The notes under the pieces: generated by a model
Databases searched by the model: none
Told to the model about the DNA's origin: nothing
What the model saw: the letters and a program-made list of their open reading frames with translations, nothing else
Translations under genes and position numbers: made by a program
Origin: RH-AL1 sp964245015
GTDB lineage: Bacteria; Pseudomonadota; Alphaproteobacteria; Rhizobiales; Beijerinckiaceae
Direction of reading: 5' to 3'
Assembly (NCBI GenBank): GCA_964245015.1
Contig: CAXTMA010000090.1
Coordinates: 1 to 14,123, forward strand
Length of the DNA stretch: 14,123 bases
Shown here: one piece after another, positions 12,225 to 14,123 of the stretch
Layout: each line of letters opens with the position of its first letter
Position numbering within the stretch: position 1 is the stretch's first letter

Positions 12225-14123
12225 AGGACACCGTCCTCGACATCCCCGACTTCTCGCTGGTGCTGCTGATCGGCGCCACCGGCTCGGGCAAGTCGACGTT
12301 CGCCGCCCGCTGGTTCGCGCCAACGGAGATCATCTCGTCCGACCGCTGCCGCGGCATGGTCGGCGACGACGAGAACGACCAATCGATCTCCGGCGACGCC
12401 TTCGACCTCGCCCACGCCATCGCGGCCAAGCGCCTGAAGAACCGCCGCATCGCGGTGATCGACGCCACCAACGTGCGCGCCGCCGAGCGCCGGCACTGGG
12501 TCGAGATCGCGCGGGCGTGGCACGCCCTGCCGGTGGCGGTGGTGATCGACCCCGGCCTCGATGTCTGCATCGCCCGCAACAAGGAGCGCCCCGACCGCCA
12601 GTTCGGGCCGGGCGTGCCGGCGCGGATGCAGTCCGAGATCCGCCGCGGCCTGCGCGGCCTCAAGGACGAGGGCTTCCGCCAGATCTTCAAGCTCGACTCG
12701 GTCGAGGCGACCGAGGCCGCGCGCGTCCGGCGCAAGCCGCTGTGGACCGACCGGCGCGACGACGCCGGCCCCTTTGACATCATCGGCGACGTGCACGGCT
12801 GCGCCGACGAGCTGGAAACCCTGCTGGCCCGGCTCGGCTACGTCGTGGACTGGAGCGGCACCGATGTCGCGATCCACCATCCGGAGGGGCGCCGGCTCGT
12901 TTTCGTCGGCGACCTCGTCGACCGCGGGCCGCGGACCCCCGACGTGCTGCGCCTCGCGATGGCGGCGGTTGCCGCCGGGCATTATTGCGTGCAGGGCAAT
13001 CACGACCAGAAGCTGCATCGCTGGATGAGCGGGCGCAAGGTCAAGCCGACCCACGGCCTCCAGGACTCGATCGACCAGCTCGCCGGCGAGCCGCCGGAGT
13101 TCGTCGCCGCCGTGAAGGCCTTCCTCGACGGCCTGCGCAGCCACTACTGGCTCGCCGGCGGCAGGCTCGCCGTCGCCCATGCCGGGCTGAAGGAGGAGAT
13201 GATCGGCCGCGGCTCGCCGACGGTGCGATCCTTCGCGCTGTACGGCGACACCACCGGCGAAACCGACGAGTTCGGCCTGCCCGTGCGGCTGGAGTGGGCC
13301 AACGGCTACCGCGGCAAGACGACGGTGGTCTACGGGCACACGCCGACGCCGGTCGCCGAATGGAACAACAACACGCTCTGCATCGACACCGGCTGCGTGT
13401 TCGGCGGCGCGCTCACGGCGCTGCGCTGGCCGGAAGGCGAGATCGTCGGCGTGCCGGCCGCCCGCACCTATGCCCAGCCCTCGCGCCCGCTCACCGGGCC
13501 GGGATCGAAGCAGTCGGCGCAGGCCTTCGCCGACACCCTGCTCGACCACGCCGACGTCAGCGGCCGGCGCTGGATCGACACGACGCTGATGCGCCGCATC
13601 GTCGTCGCCGAGGAGAACGCCGCCGCCGCGCTGGAGGTGATGGGCCGCTTCGCCATCGCGCCGCAATGGCTCGTCTACCTCCCGCCGACGATGTCGCCGG
13701 TGGAAACCAGCCGCAGCGAGGGCTGGCTGGAGCGCCCGGAGGAGGCCTTCGCCTACTTCCGCGAGCGCGGTCAGGCCAGCGTGGTGCTGGAAGAAAAGCA
13801 CATGGGCTCGCGGGCGATCCTTGCCGTGTGCCGCGACGCCGACGCGGCGCGCCGACGCTTCGGCACGCGCACCGACGAGGCCGGGGCGATCTGGACGCGG
13901 ACGGGCCGGGCCTTCTTCAACGATCGCGCGATGGGCGAGGCGGTGCTGGCCCGCGTGCGCCACGCCGCCGAAGCGGCCGGCCTCTTCGAGGAACTCGCCA
14001 GCGACTGGCTGGTGCTCGATGCCGAGATCATGCCGTGGTCGGCCAAGGCCTCGACCCTGATCCGCGACGAGTACGAGCCGATCGCCGTCGCCGCCCGCGC
14101 CGGACTGGCGGCCGCGCTCGCGG
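12221..14123 (+). CDS. pnkp: Pnkp, polynucleotide kinase-phosphatase-ligase, C-terminus cut off by window edge
   Basis: Pnkp heals and seals broken RNA: it phosphorylates 5'-OH ends, removes 2',3'-cyclic or 3' phosphate, and joins the ends with Hen1's help. About 634 of the usual ~850 residues are visible. Kinase domain, 1-170: P-loop GATGSGKST (18-26), SSDRCR (39-44) and an Arg-bearing lid (RNKERPDRQFGPG). Phosphatase domain, about 184-410, binuclear metallophosphoesterase type: GDVHG (189-193), GDLVDRG (230-236), GNHD (259-262), AHAG (319-322) and YGHTP (371-375). Ligase/adenylyltransferase domain from about 470: the nucleotidyl lysine should be Lys526 in EEKHMGSRA, with TGRAFF near 561 and LDAEIMPWS near 599. 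The remaining ligase motifs and the C-terminal module lie beyond the window. The start overlaps the hen1 stop (ATGA). All visible catalytic residues look intact. Confidence 0.96.
   Translation, partial: MKDTVLDIPDFSLVLLIGATGSGKSTFAARWFAPTEIISSDRCRGMVGDDENDQSISGDAFDLAHAIAAKRLKNRRIAVIDATNVRAAERRHWVEIARAWHALPVAVVIDPGLDVCIARNKERPDRQFGPGVPARMQSEIRRGLRGLKDEGFRQIFKLDSVEATEAARVRRKPLWTDRRDDAGPFDIIGDVHGCADELETLLARLGYVVDWSGTDVAIHHPEGRRLVFVGDLVDRGPRTPDVLRLAMAAVAAGHYCVQGNHDQKLHRWMSGRKVKPTHGLQDSIDQLAGEPPEFVAAVKAFLDGLRSHYWLAGGRLAVAHAGLKEEMIGRGSPTVRSFALYGDTTGETDEFGLPVRLEWANGYRGKTTVVYGHTPTPVAEWNNNTLCIDTGCVFGGALTALRWPEGEIVGVPAARTYAQPSRPLTGPGSKQSAQAFADTLLDHADVSGRRWIDTTLMRRIVVAEENAAAALEVMGRFAIAPQWLVYLPPTMSPVETSRSEGWLERPEEAFAYFRERGQASVVLEEKHMGSRAILAVCRDADAARRRFGTRTDEAGAIWTRTGRAFFNDRAMGEAVLARVRHAAEAAGLFEELASDWLVLDAEIMPWSAKASTLIRDEYEPIAVAARAGLAAALA

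Noticed and set aside
12185..13963. A 592-residue minus-strand frame opposite pnkp
   Set aside because: It is a shadow of pnkp, whose kinase, phosphatase and ligase motifs are all in the plus-strand frame.
1..14123. Insertion sequences, phage genes, tRNA genes or attachment sites
   Set aside because: I looked for transposase motifs, terminal inverted repeats, cloverleaf-like segments and integrase motifs and found none that I could support.

Overview
The window is very GC-rich. Its intact genes have strong G/C bias at the third codon position, and almost every real gene has a long open shadow frame opposite it. The thrS start region, the single-Cache chemotaxis receptor remnant and the small secreted four-cysteine protein all point to an alphaproteobacterium, probably of the Rhizobiales/Hyphomicrobiales. 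That is an inference from protein style; there is no rRNA or other marker to test it. One 100-N assembly gap (7632-7731) lies inside a repeat gene.

Layout, left to right. (1) 1-1550, minus strand: the N-terminal ~516 residues of threonyl-tRNA synthetase (thrS), running off the left edge, with a plausible sigma-70-type promoter and a clear ribosome binding site. (2) 1978-2223, plus: a small secreted four-cysteine protein starting at TTG behind a near-perfect Shine-Dalgarno. (3) About 2322-3522, plus: a wrecked methyl-accepting chemotaxis protein, with a frameshift in the Cache domain and a large internal deletion of the signalling domain. (4) 3434-3880, minus: a small multi-pass membrane protein. 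(5) 3881-4494: a poorly explained stretch with one possible 76-residue minus-strand gene and signs of decayed coding sequence. (6) 4495-6183, plus: an APC-superfamily amino-acid permease with a soluble C-terminal extension. (7) 6433-8492, plus: a Ser/Thr-rich protein made almost wholly of octapeptide repeats arranged in 56-residue modules, interrupted by the assembly gap. (8) 8569-10488, minus: a GT41 glycosyltransferase of the O-GlcNAc-transferase/SPINDLY type, tail to tail with the repeat gene. (9) 10621-14123, plus: a 62-residue basic protein, then Hen1 and Pnkp with an ATGA overlap, the bacterial RNA-repair pair. Pnkp runs off the right edge inside its ligase domain.

How the parts work together. 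Hen1 and Pnkp form a known RNA repair and 3'-end 2'-O-methylation system, and the 62-residue protein just upstream may be a third member of that operon. The more speculative and potentially new unit is the pair formed by the octapeptide-repeat protein and the GT41 enzyme. The enzyme keeps the His, Lys and HTT/Asp residues that line the OGT active site. Its neighbour presents Ser/Thr at fixed spacing over more than 600 residues, so it is a natural candidate acceptor. No sequence here proves that link.
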